This document shows, one piece after another, positions 12,091 through 23,200 of a stretch of 42,032 nucleotides of DNA. The DNA is from Acanthaster planci. Lineage: Eukaryota > Echinodermata > Asteroidea > Valvatida > Acanthasteridae. The notes below the pieces were generated by a model. It made no database searches and had not been told where the DNA came from. It worked only from the letters and a program-made list of their open reading frames with translations. The stretch spans positions 1,887,406 to 1,929,437 of the forward strand of contig NW_019091418.1 of the NCBI RefSeq assembly GCF_001949145.1, written 5' to 3'. Position 1 is the stretch's first letter, and the number at the start of each line of letters is the position of its first letter. A program made the position numbers and the translations under genes.

Positions 12091-13826
12091 ATGTAAATAC
12101 ACCCTATTATCTTCTTTTCAAACAAATTGCTTTAATGGAATTAAAGGTAATGCTTTTTCAATTGAAAGATTAACAACAGTGTGTAAAAGTACATTTGCTG
12201 GTTGTTTAGCCCTTTGCATATACATGTACATACACTGTACGTGTAATGCTTGCACAGTTGCATGTACCAGCGTTATTCACAATACATTAACCAAAAATAA
12301 ACGTGTCCAAAAACGTTTGGGCTCTACTAAATCATTATACATGTTATAGGCCCTTTTTCTAAGCCAGAGTACTGAAAATCTACCGGTGATGAACGTGTGA
12401 CACAGAAACACTTTGTAAAACAAAAAAGGGATTAGAACGACCAACAAAAAAAGAAAACTACATCCATGTAGTATTCACCTGACAATTGTCATCATTCTCT
12501 TGAATTGAATACCACATTTGAGGTACATGTACATATAATGTACATGTATGCAGTTAAAATTGAAGATACATGTACCTGTATTGCAAAGAGTTCACTCCAT
12601 GCTTGAAATTTCCCACCTGAAGACATACATGTACATATATACAGAAGGTACATGTACAGTACTGTACATGTATTTGTGATGTTTGAACAGGGAAGTACAT
12701 GTATACATGTACCTGTGTACAGGCACTACTATACATACATGTATATTACCCGCACATGTACGTGTACATGTACATGTGTACATCATCACCTGTTCATACA
12801 TAAGGGCCTTGACTCAAGGCTATTGGTTGGTACAGTACACGTACATGTACGCTGTACGCATTACCTGTACATGTACATGTGCACAATTAAAACAAACTAC
12901 AAATACCGTACATGTACATGTACCGGTACCAAATGACGTCACTTCCAAGCAATGACGTACTGTACAACGTAATTAAAAAGTACCGGGAGGAACTATTGAT
13001 TGCTACCGGTACGTGCACATGTACTGTATGTCATACATGTACATGTACGTACTGTATACATGTACTGTAAGTTATAGTTGGTAGAACTTGGTGACCATCT
13101 GACCATTGGCATCGTGGTGATAAGGGATGCTTTCTCTCCCCCTGAAACGTTTTCGATTAATAAAAAGGGAAAAGTACATTTATGAGGAAAAGAATTTTAA
13201 AAAAAATAGAGGAATGTGGTTAATTGTGAACAACCACAGAGCTGCTTCGGATGCAGAGCATTGTGGAAAAGCCATTCGAACATTTTGTGAGCTGTTTAAT
13301 TCATGGAATAAATGAAAAGCAGTCTGTTAAAACTGTACAAGCGGTGTCATCATGGTGTTCAGTATGTCAGGTGACTTTATGTTAAATATCATGCATAATA
13401 CATGTACTTCTCTTTCTAGCTTTATTTACCTGTAAAATTTCAATTCCATCAGGTCTGTACATGTACAATGTACTTCAGGAGAGTGCTTTAAAGGGGATAC
13501 ATGTACCTGTAATGTCACATGGCATGTTGGGTGGTGACATCATCCTCACGATATAAATCATTGTTCGTCTATAATCTATAACAATTTCCTTCCTAGATAC
13601 ATGTATCTACAGAGTTGCAACACAATCCTTCAGGTGTAGTTAATGAGATGGTTTTTTGAAAGGTGTACATGTACTTTCAGTGTCAAGGGACTTATCACCT
13701 GAAGGTTTTATCATCCCATGATATCAATTTTCGTCTGTAACTTTTCCCTTTCTCTTTCTGTCTACCTGTATGTGCCAAGTTTCAATGTAAACGGGCATGT
13801 ACCGTACACATACATGTACTGTACTG
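12091..13826 (+). repeat. Duplicated segment, copy 1
   Basis: Aligned with 13967-15416, it is nearly identical apart from scattered substitutions and several indels. The largest is about 280 bases (about 12417-12690) present only here. A 15-base piece near 12260 is flanked by CAG. It ends at the single N at 13827. It contains no coding sequence. Confidence 0.9.
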
Positions 13827-13827
13827 N
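13827..13827. other. Single ambiguous base N ending copy 1
   Basis: It sits exactly where the similarity to copy 2 stops. Together with the N at 15417 it suggests a sequence join made during assembly. Confidence 0.9.
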
Positions 13828-13966
13828 GGCCATTTGGGGGCTTTTAGATTCCAAAAATTTTCTGGAACGCTCCGCGCCAACCAATGGTGGCGCTCCGCTT
13901 AGATACATGTAGTCCTGCCGCCACAAAAACCATCCTGGGCAGAACCCTGATATAACATATGTATGT
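13828..13966. other. Spacer between the duplicated segments
   Basis: These 139 bases include AACGCTCCGCGCCAACCAAT and GGTGGCGCTCCGCTTA, which look like part of a dispersed repeat. They have no counterpart around copy 2. Confidence 0.5.
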
Positions 13967-15416
13967 ATGTAAATACACCCTATTATCTTCTTTTCAAACA
14001 AATTGCTTTAATGGAATTAAAGGTAATGCTTTTTCAATTGAAAGATTAACAACAGTGTGTAAAAGTACATTTGCTGGTTGTTTAGCCCTTTGCATATACA
14101 TGTACATACACTGTACGTGTAATGCTTGCACAGCGTTATTCACAATACATTAACCAAAAATAAACGTGTCAAAAAACGTTTGGGCTCTACTAAATCATTA
14201 TATACATGTATGTTATAGGCCCTTTTTCTAAGGCAGAGTACTGAAAATCTACCGGTGATGAACGTGTGCAGAAACACTTTGTACATGTACATGTATACAT
14301 GTACCTGTGTACAGGCACTACTACATGTATACTTACATGTACCTAATATTACCCGCACATGTACATGTACATGTGTACATCATCACCTGTTCATACATAA
14401 GGGCCTTGACTCAAGGCTATTGGTTGGTACAGTTACGCTGTACGCATTACCTGTACATGTACATGTGCACAATTAAAACAAAATACATGTAAGACCAACA
14501 AATACCATACATGTACCGGTACCAAATGACGTCACTTCCAAGTAATGACGTACTGTACAATGTAATTAAAAAGTACCGGGAGGAACTATTGATTGCTACC
14601 GGTACTTGCACATGTACTGTATGTCATACATGTACATGTACATGTACGTACTGTATACATGTACTGTAAGTTATAGTTGGTAGAACTTGGTGACCATCTG
14701 ACCATTGGCATCGTGGTGATAAGGGATGCTTTCTCTCCCCCTGAAACGTTTTCGATTCATAAAAAGGGAAAAGTACATTTATGAGGAAAAGAATTAAAAA
14801 AAAAACATAGAGGAATGTGGTTAATTGTGAACAACCACAGAGCTGCTTCGGATGCAGAGCATTGTGGAAAAGCCATTCGAACATTTTGTGAGCTGTTTAA
14901 TTCATGGAATAAATGGAAAGCAGTCTGTTAAAACTGTACAAGCAGTGTCATCATGGTGTTCAGTATGTCAGGTGACTTTGTGTTAAATATCATGCATAAT
15001 ACATGTACATGTACTTCTCTTTCTAGCTTCATTTACCTGTAAAATTTCAATTCCATCAGGTCTGTACATGTACTTCAGGAGAGTGCTTTAAAGGGGATAC
15101 CTGTAATGTCACATGGCATGTCGGGTGACATCATCCTCACGATATAAATCATTTTTCGTCTATAATCTATTTATAACAATTTCCTTCCTAGATACATGTA
15201 TCTACAGAGTTGCAACACAATCCTTCAGGTGTAGTTAATGAGATGGTTTTTTGAAAGGTGTACATGTACTTTCAGTGTCAAGGGACTTATCACCTGAAGG
15301 TCTTATCATCCCATGATATCAATTTTCGTCTGTAACTTTTCCCTTTCTCTTTCTGTCTGCCTGTATGTGCCAAGTTTCAATGTAAACGGGCATGTACCGT
15401 ACACGTACATGTACTG
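13967..15416 (+). repeat. Duplicated segment, copy 2
   Basis: This is the partner of 12091-13826, about 286 bases shorter. It carries the same CRE palindrome (14527-14534, against 12934-12941 in copy 1) and the same order of ACATGTAC tracts. It ends at the single N at 15417. Confidence 0.9.
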
Positions 15417-15417
15417 N

Positions 15418-16795
15418 TACCTGTACCGGTACTTCAGGAGATGTAGGGCGTTACAGGATGCATTTTGATATCAAGTCACTTGTTATGGTACTTGAGATGT
15501 CATCATCACATCAGGTCCCATTTCATCTTTCAATAGCCTGGACAAATATTTTAAAAAATACATTGTAAAGAATGCCAAATACCTGTAAGGAAAAGTGAAA
15601 AAAATCAGGTTGTGATATCACCAAATTTTTCAAATGTATCATAACCCTGTTCGCAACCAAACCATAGTGCTTTACTGGTACCGGGTAGCTCTACCGGGGG
15701 GGGGGGATGGTCCTTACCAGACTTTATTCTTGTACTTGATGTTCATGAGAGATTGTTTTAATTTGTTTCTGGGCAAAATTTCACATGACAAGTGATGATG
15801 TCGTCAGGACTAATATCTTTTCGCCACATCCTTGGGTGGTACTTGTACAGTACCTAAAATGCAAAGTTTTAGAGCAATCAGTGTATATGTACATGTACCA
15901 ATGATCAATTTTGAGGAGAGTTTAAACTATATCTCAGTCCATAACAGAAAGTTTTATGCATGGATCTACTTTTTCTGAAAAGTGACTGTTTTTCTTGTCC
16001 CATCAGTCATGCTGATTGCTACTTGCAACTACAAAGCCATTTAATTGTTTGGTTCCAGCCTTTGTTTTTTAAATTAATATGTATGACTTGTTCTTGTTGA
16101 TTTACAATATAACTGAGTGGCTACCGGTAAGCCATTCACATTTGTTTGTGCAGTTTTTAAAAAAAAGTTGCATCAAATTGTCCCGTCAGTCACACTGGAA
16201 TCAACCTTGTACACTGTATGAACCAACTCCTTCAAGTACAGTATGTACATAAACAGAAAATTGCATGTACGGGTAGCTGTTTCAATTTCCATGTACGCAC
16301 ATGCGTGGTGGTATTACTTGCCTGGCCCTACCTGATGGAAACGCGATCTTACCCTGACTCCTCCCCAACCCCTTTTTACTGCTGTCTTTTGTAAAGTGAT
16401 AAAAAAAGAGAGTACTTTTCAAAGTGCCATTTCTGTACACGTGTACATACACTGTACATGTACATTCATTACCCTCATCCTTTTGTTCAGCCTCAGTGAA
16501 AACATCTGGTCTTAATCATGTTAATCCTCAAAACAGAAACAATTTTCTGCCCTATTATCAGACACGCTACATACGGGTACACATACATGTATTTTACCAT
16601 ATAAATGTACAATTACTGGTAATGTGCACATGATTGGAATCACTGGGAGGGAAAGCTGATGTCATGCCTTCCTATCACAGATGGGTGTTACATGTAAGTG
16701 TTTACATACATGTACATGTGTTGTTTTATTTACTGTTGCACTTCAAACAGTTCCAAAGTAAACATGTACATGTATTGCCCTTTTTTTTTCAACAG
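15418..16795. other. Sequence directly upstream of the GCH1 start exon
   Basis: It includes a G10 run (15697-15706) and scattered palindromic words. From the acceptor at 16795 it should be largely intronic or promoter-proximal for GCH1. I could not identify a promoter or first exon. Confidence 0.4.
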
Positions 16796-16862
16796 AGTGG
16801 ATTACTCAATCATTTCGTACCTGTACACCTACTGTACAGCACATGACTTGCACAGCAACACA
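16796..16862 (+). other. GCH1: 5' part of GCH1 first coding exon: probable 5' UTR with an upstream splice acceptor
   Basis: A strong acceptor-like signal, a nine-T run followed by CAACAG, ends at 16795, 67 bases before the start codon. This implies an unseen upstream exon that is either non-coding or an alternative 5' exon. From 16797 the GCH1 frame stays open up to the ATG, so an upstream exon could in principle add an alternative N-terminus, as alternative 5' exons do in the Drosophila homologue Punch. I cannot locate the upstream exon or the promoter. Confidence 0.6.
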
Positions 16863-16866
16863 ATGA
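16843..16866 (+). promoter_or_regulatory. Short upstream ORF overlapping the GCH1 start codon
   Basis: An ATG at 16843 opens a seven-codon ORF (MTCTATQ) whose TGA at 16864-16866 overlaps the GCH1 ATG at 16863 in an ATGA arrangement. The uORF start has C at -3 (weak context), while the GCH1 start has A at -3 (good context). This layout would allow leaky scanning or termination-reinitiation, and so could set translation level. It matters only if the transcript includes 16843, which the acceptor at 16795 suggests. Confidence 0.45.
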
Positions 16867-17253
16867 GCACCACCACTCCACAAACAAACCTGATGCTCAG
16901 TTTAGAAAACGGCTTCTTGAATCAAGAGGAGAAACTGAAGCTAGTGGGTACCAGTCCTTACGCCATGCACCATAGTGGAGGAGGCAGCGGGGATGTCATG
17001 ACGCTGGTGACCAGAGAAGCTGGTAGTCAGCCTTCCATCAGCGGCAGTCCCATGACTAGTTCCAGCTTGGAGGACAAGAAGTTCCGGGATCCATCGGAGG
17101 CACAGGCACAGCTACCTGGAATGATGCAGGCGTATAAGTCTCTCATAGCCAGCGTGGGGGAGGACCCAGACCGACAGGGTTTAAAAAAGACGCCGGAGAG
17201 GGCTGCCAAAGCCCTCATGTTCTTCACCAAGGGCTATGAACAGAAAATAGAAG
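16863..17253 (+). CDS. GCH1: GCH1 coding exon 1 (residues 1-130 and first base of codon 131)
   Basis: The exon starts at ATG 16863 and ends at donor GTAAAA (17254). It encodes the variable N-terminus, then the start of the conserved fold: [19 protein letters not shown] and [11 protein letters not shown] near residues 101-130. The start was chosen because it is the first in-frame ATG after the acceptor at 16795 and has A at -3. The final G completes a GAT (Asp) codon with exon 2. Confidence 0.95.
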
Positions 17254-20200
17254 GTAAAAGAGCAATTCTGTGCACGTATATGTACGTGTAATCGTCATCA
17301 GACAAGTTTTGTTGACTCAGGTGCACCAATTATTTTGATGTTAATCTTCTGAATTGCAATTTGATGATCAGTACTAGAGATGCTGGTACATGTACATGGA
17401 TCTGTAGATGCATACATGAATATCAGAAAAAACCTGAGATGAATCCACCCAGTCATATTCGCTTTAGGAAAATCTGCATGTTTCAGAGATTTCAGATGAT
17501 GTTTCTGTATCCCTATACAGGTACATGTACATGTAGGTCCTTCTTGTATTGTCTTCAAGTCTTGCTGGAATTGAGAGAGTTGCAATTTTGATGGTGTTTT
17601 GTCTTTTCTTTTCACTGTGTCAACAAACTCACTAACCTGTAAGCCTGTAGATGCATATATTTTAGTAATTTAAACAAAAGGTTATTCCTTATCCTCTGGG
17701 TGAAAGAACTTTACAATGCACTGAGTGTACATGTACATGTATTGTACATTGTACATGTATACAGGGATGTACGTAAGCATACATGTATGTACATTTACGC
17801 GTGTACATGTATGTGTACAAATTTTTATGAATGGGAACAAATTGTACATTGTACATGTACATTGTTTGTACTGTACTTGTACAGTATGTGTTCTTAAAAT
17901 CAGTCTTATACGTTCATTTAGCATTGGTTCAGGAGAATGGACGCTGATAGTGTCCCCAGCTAATGCACATTCATGTACATGTACCGGTACATGTAATGTA
18001 CAATATACATGTACCAGCACCGGTACAATTACATGTACATGTACTGGTATGTACAATGTGCAGATGTATACATGTACATGTACTGTATGTATTTGTCCAG
18101 AGCAAAATTGGTGCTTACAAGTTACAGTATTCATGTGTGCATGTACAGCTGTATGCACTGCCTTGAACCTTTTTGGACTCCTAGACAAGTTAGGCAAGCT
18201 TTTTTTTATAAGTCGGTGCTCAGATTTTTTTAAAGACAAATTTTAGAGGGGGACAGAAAAAAAAAAACTAAAAGAAAAGTACCGGGTATTTTCTATGGTC
18301 TCAAGAAAAAACAATAATTGGTCTTCAAGTTGAAGGGAAATAATACAAAAATCCCTCCCCCAAAGGAAAAAACAGGTATCCCTTGCCACCATGACCACAA
18401 GCTTCAGCCACGGAGGACCAGAGCTCACAAAACTGAAATGGGGGACTTAGCCATCAATCGGACAGCAGAGCCCCCCCCCTATTTTGTTACATTTATATTG
18501 ATACATTGTTGGTCGGCAGATCCAAGACTTCTCAAAATTAAAAAAAAAAAATTCTAGTTCTAAATCTGCAAGGTCAAAGGATCCAAGCACTAACTTAAAA
18601 AACACTCTTACCCTTATGAAGTGCACACAACATCAACATGCTGGTATTCCTCCTCCTTCTCTGTACACATACAAGATGTACATGTATATTGTATGTGCAT
18701 ACCGGTAACCCCTTAGAAAAGCCGAGACTTTTGGGTTGGCTGTACTCACAAGCATTGTAAAGTGCATGTACGTGTACTGTAGTACTGAACAATTTATAGT
18801 GCAACATTTTTCTTCCATTTACAGTGAACTGTAGGACTTAAGTTTGTATTTCCAATCACAAAAAAGCAGAGCATTTGTAGTGCATTTTTACTGAAACAAG
18901 AATGTACATTGTAAGTAAATCTACGAGTACTTGTTGTTCATGTAACGGTACATGTGCAGTGTATTTATTAAATACGTGCATTAAATCTTGAAAACTTCAA
19001 GATCGCAACAAACAGTCCACACAGTGTAAAACCTGTGGATGCGCTTGAGGAACTGTTGAGCCAGTTTTTCCCGCTCAACTCTTGACATTTCATCAGCCCT
19101 ATACCATGCAGAAGATCAATAATTGCTAAGGGCAAAATTAAAATTACGCTGGTCCCGTTCCTGTGTGGTATCAAGTTGAATTTGTGTGCATATGGTCGTG
19201 CACTGATAATGCAATGTGGTGGCAGTAATTAAAGAAAAGCTGGGCTATGTTTGACACTGATGTAATTTATGGTAAAAGCAATTAAAGTTAACTGCTATGA
19301 AGTTGAACAGAAAATTTATTTTCTTGAAGAACACCTTCATGTTTGAATTTGGGCTACATGTAAGTTACTGAAAGTTAGTGGTGATGTCCATTCTCTGAAA
19401 GAAATTCAGTCTTGGAGATTCAGACACATGAGTACGAAATGTACCTAATTGTACATGTACATGTAGACTACAGTGTACCTGTCAAGTTTGTATACAGTAC
19501 ATGTACATGTAATTTCCCTTGTCTACAATTGCAAGTTCCCCCTCCCTCAAAAACCCATAAAACATCCACATCATTACAAATAGAGTATTTAAAAGTCAGT
19601 TGCATTAACCGTAACTGTACTTGCAGGAATATTGTATGCTTTCTTCTCAGTCAGAAGTGCAAAGGTCTCGAAATGAATGAAAACTACCCATACAAGTGCA
19701 TGTACATGTAGACTGAGATGGTATACCGTACATGTAGTTTATTACGTGTACCAGTTGTAACTCATCTGCCGCATTTTGTTAGTTTGTCAGCATAGCCAAG
19801 GCAGTGTTTGTTCCTTGCCTCAGGATATTACTTTTCCTGTTATTGGCATTGAAATAAAGTGGTTTTTTACAGACAAGGCTGTATAATTAAACATCGGTGA
19901 ATGACACGCCATTTACCGGTATACCGGTACATGTACCGTACAACATGTTTGAGTACTCGTACATACATGTATATGTACAATGTACATGTACATTGTACAA
20001 TGTACCCGGTACATGTACATATACCGTATATGGGGTGGAGGAAAAATCATGTTCATATACACAGTGTACATGTACCGGTTCATGTATAGGCCAAAAAGGA
20101 AAACATTCCATTGCGTTGCACCAAAGCCCATGTAAAACTGCAAACCTCATTTCCTGTGTGATACAAGTACGATCGTTTTTCGGTATGTACTTGTACTGTA

Positions 20201-23200
20201 CAGGCACCGGTAGGCCTACACATGTACATGTACTATACATGTACCGTATACCAGAGTTGTTTACATGTAATTGTTTCATAATGAGTTGAACATTGACAAT
20301 GTTCCATCGGAAGTCAGAAAATCACTTGACAAAATGTACATGTACCGGTACAGTGGTTTCTATAACTCTTTTCCTTGAAGTTAGACATGCACCATCCCAC
20401 CATCCATAATGCCAATCACACCCAAAGTCAGACCTTGTCATAATAAGCAAACCTACCAGGAACAAAGACATCACCATCATCATTGAAAGGACAGTACGAG
20501 TACCATATGAAAAGCCACAACTGCAAAATGCAAAAGAAAGCCAATCTAACATGAGAATTACAATTGAGGAAGGTGGGTTAAACCTCCCTCTCATTGCCTC
20601 GGAAATTACTGTCGGAAGTCTAGAGGCTACAGAAATAAAGACAACTAAACACGTATTTGATCACTGTTAAATCACCATCACTATCTCATGACAAAAACAG
20701 AATGAAAAAACTCGCCACTCACCTGTCAAAAACACCCCTGGTCTAATCCTTAGTGACCTTACATGTATCTTCCACTCCAAATACAACTCTGTTGGATTGG
20801 CCCTGAGGACTCTGATCGTTCCTCTCCAAATAATCCCCTTGGTCTAGCCCAGCACACATGCACATGTACATGTACTGTACATGTACACCATCCCCTGGCT
20901 TTCCTACTACCGTATTGGTATCTTCTTTAAATTTCAATATGGTTTATATTATAGTAAATTAATTAATTTGCCTAATCCTCAGTCCACATTTCAAACATTA
21001 ATTTCTAGCTCCTTACTCCATGTACAGTAGACTGTTTAATCGTCTTCCATGTTCATGATGTTCTAGGTTTGCTCTCTGTCTTATCTATTTGTAGTTGGTT
21101 ATTTATGATTTATGAATAAAAGACATGAATTAAAATACCAATATACATGTATGTGTTATTTTGAGCTACCGGTACATGTATATATGTTGTACCGGTAACG
21201 AATGCTTAGATTGACCTTTAATGATCGTAAGAACCTTTGAGCGGTATTCGATAGGAGAGGGGTTATCAACAGGTTGGTTTTCCAGTAGGCGTCAGGTGTT
21301 TGTGAGGAAATAATTGATCCTCTGGTTGAGGTATTCAACCCCCATGACCAAACAGTATATGCATTGCTTAGCCCTGCTGTATCTGATATACACTGTACAT
21401 CAGTATGTGCTGCACTCTTTTTCTTGCATTGTGAACACTGGAATTTTGTTGATGATTTCCTCGACTGTTTCTCTCCCTTTTACTACCGATATACAAACCC
21501 AAACATACTTTTAAAACTGTTTTCAAGAAAGAGGGTACTGGGTACATGTATCGCCTTGTGTGGACTCGGCTTTGTCCACACACATGTTCACCGGTCCACA
21601 ATAACGTACGTAGGTTCTGTACACATACTTTTATACTTGTACCGGTACTCTTAAGGGGCTACTGTAAGTAACGGGTAAGACAGTGCATGCAGTTTACATT
21701 GTAATGGATTTTGTGATTGACTGCGATTGACTGGGTATTTGGAGGCCAAAATATTACACGTATAGTATACCCGTACCTGCAGTAGGACACATGTAGTGCA
21801 AAAAAAAGAGACCGGATTGTACCAGTACGCCCCTACAGTGCTATTCAGAGCTTGTACATGCATGCTGTAAATTGCTGTCTGTTCTCACTATTTTGATAAC
21901 CATGCCATAGATAATTAGAGTGTTTTTCTGATCGGGGAAGCTTTAGTTGATTGCCAATTTTAGGGGATGTCCAATCTGTCATCGTCATGGCCTATTAGCT
22001 AATGAGCAACACTGATACAATAGGGCTTGTTAGCACAGAGTGATTAAGTGGGTTGTTGGGCACATAATGGAAGCTAAGGTATACCATATGCTCAAGTAAA
22101 TTAAGGCAATCCATGTGGGTAACAGCAGTGACAGTCTGCATGTATAAATGTTAAAGCTGTTGATTGCAACAAATACGCTTCATGTACATTTTACTAGTAA
22201 TTTATGGTCAGAATTAGCAGAAATGCTTTTAACTTCATGTACATGTGTATACCGGTATGTACATGTACATGTACAGTACTATCTGATTGTGGTAGAAACC
22301 TTTGGCAACATGATGGTTTTCAGGCAGAAATCACGTGACTTCCCTTCAGAGTTTCTCGGATGTGCAACGTGTAACTCAACCAAAAAGGAAGCTAAAAGTT
22401 GTCTACCAAACCAACAAAACTAGCGGTACCATACTAAAATTAGTGGTACAAATGTACCTGTACATGTATGTCAAAAATAAACCAAGGGATGATGACATCA
22501 TCTTATAATTAAAGCTCTCCCTAGAGGCATTAAGAAAATTTAGTTCATTTTAAAATTAGAAGGTTATGATGATACTCTACATGCATCCAGTGAGATCTGT
22601 CTGTTTTTCATGTCAGTGGAGGTGAGGCGGTTTTGAGCCAGTTACATTGTACAGTGTACATGTACATGTAATTACAGGCATGTACTTCTGTAAATGTTCA
22701 TAAGTGTACACATGTTCTTTGTCACAACCGAAAACCCCCTTTCTACCCCATGATAATCGCTGCAGTTTTTCACTGGTACACGTACATTAATCTGCATTAA
22801 AATGCCGTGTACTGCAATATAGGAAGTTGAATATTCATGCCATCGTTGGGGCTTGGTACATGTATGATCCGACAACAACATCAAATTAAATGCTTGCGCA
22901 GTTGCTTTTATTATAGGCTTTGTACCTGAAGTGCTCATGTGCAGTCATTGCCCTTATTATTGAAAAAGCCAAGTTGTTTATAAGATTTTTATGTTTTATT
23001 TGAATCATTCTTATTACGAATTTACACAAAAAGGTATTGTATTTCATGTGATCTCATGATCACTCCTTAGAAGAGATAAACATAATCACCGCGGTGGATG
23101 ACAAATACAGTAAAAAGATAATCGATGACTCGCGGTGTCGTGTTGCTGGTAGCGACGTTTCGGCTGCTAGTGCTGCTAGCCTTCCTTGCTGCTGCCTGAT

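Noticed and set aside
16698-17291. A 197-codon frame starting at 16698 as the GCH1 N-terminus
   Set aside because: Its first 33 codons lie upstream of the acceptor at 16795 in repeat sequence, and its last codons run past the donor at 17254; GCH1 coding starts at 16863 and exon 1 ends at 17253.
11544-20289. Many 60-190 codon open frames rich in Met-Tyr, Val-His or Cys-Thr
   Set aside because: They are translations of the ATGTAC/TACATG hexamer in its stop-free frames, occur on both strands at the same place, and show no domain.
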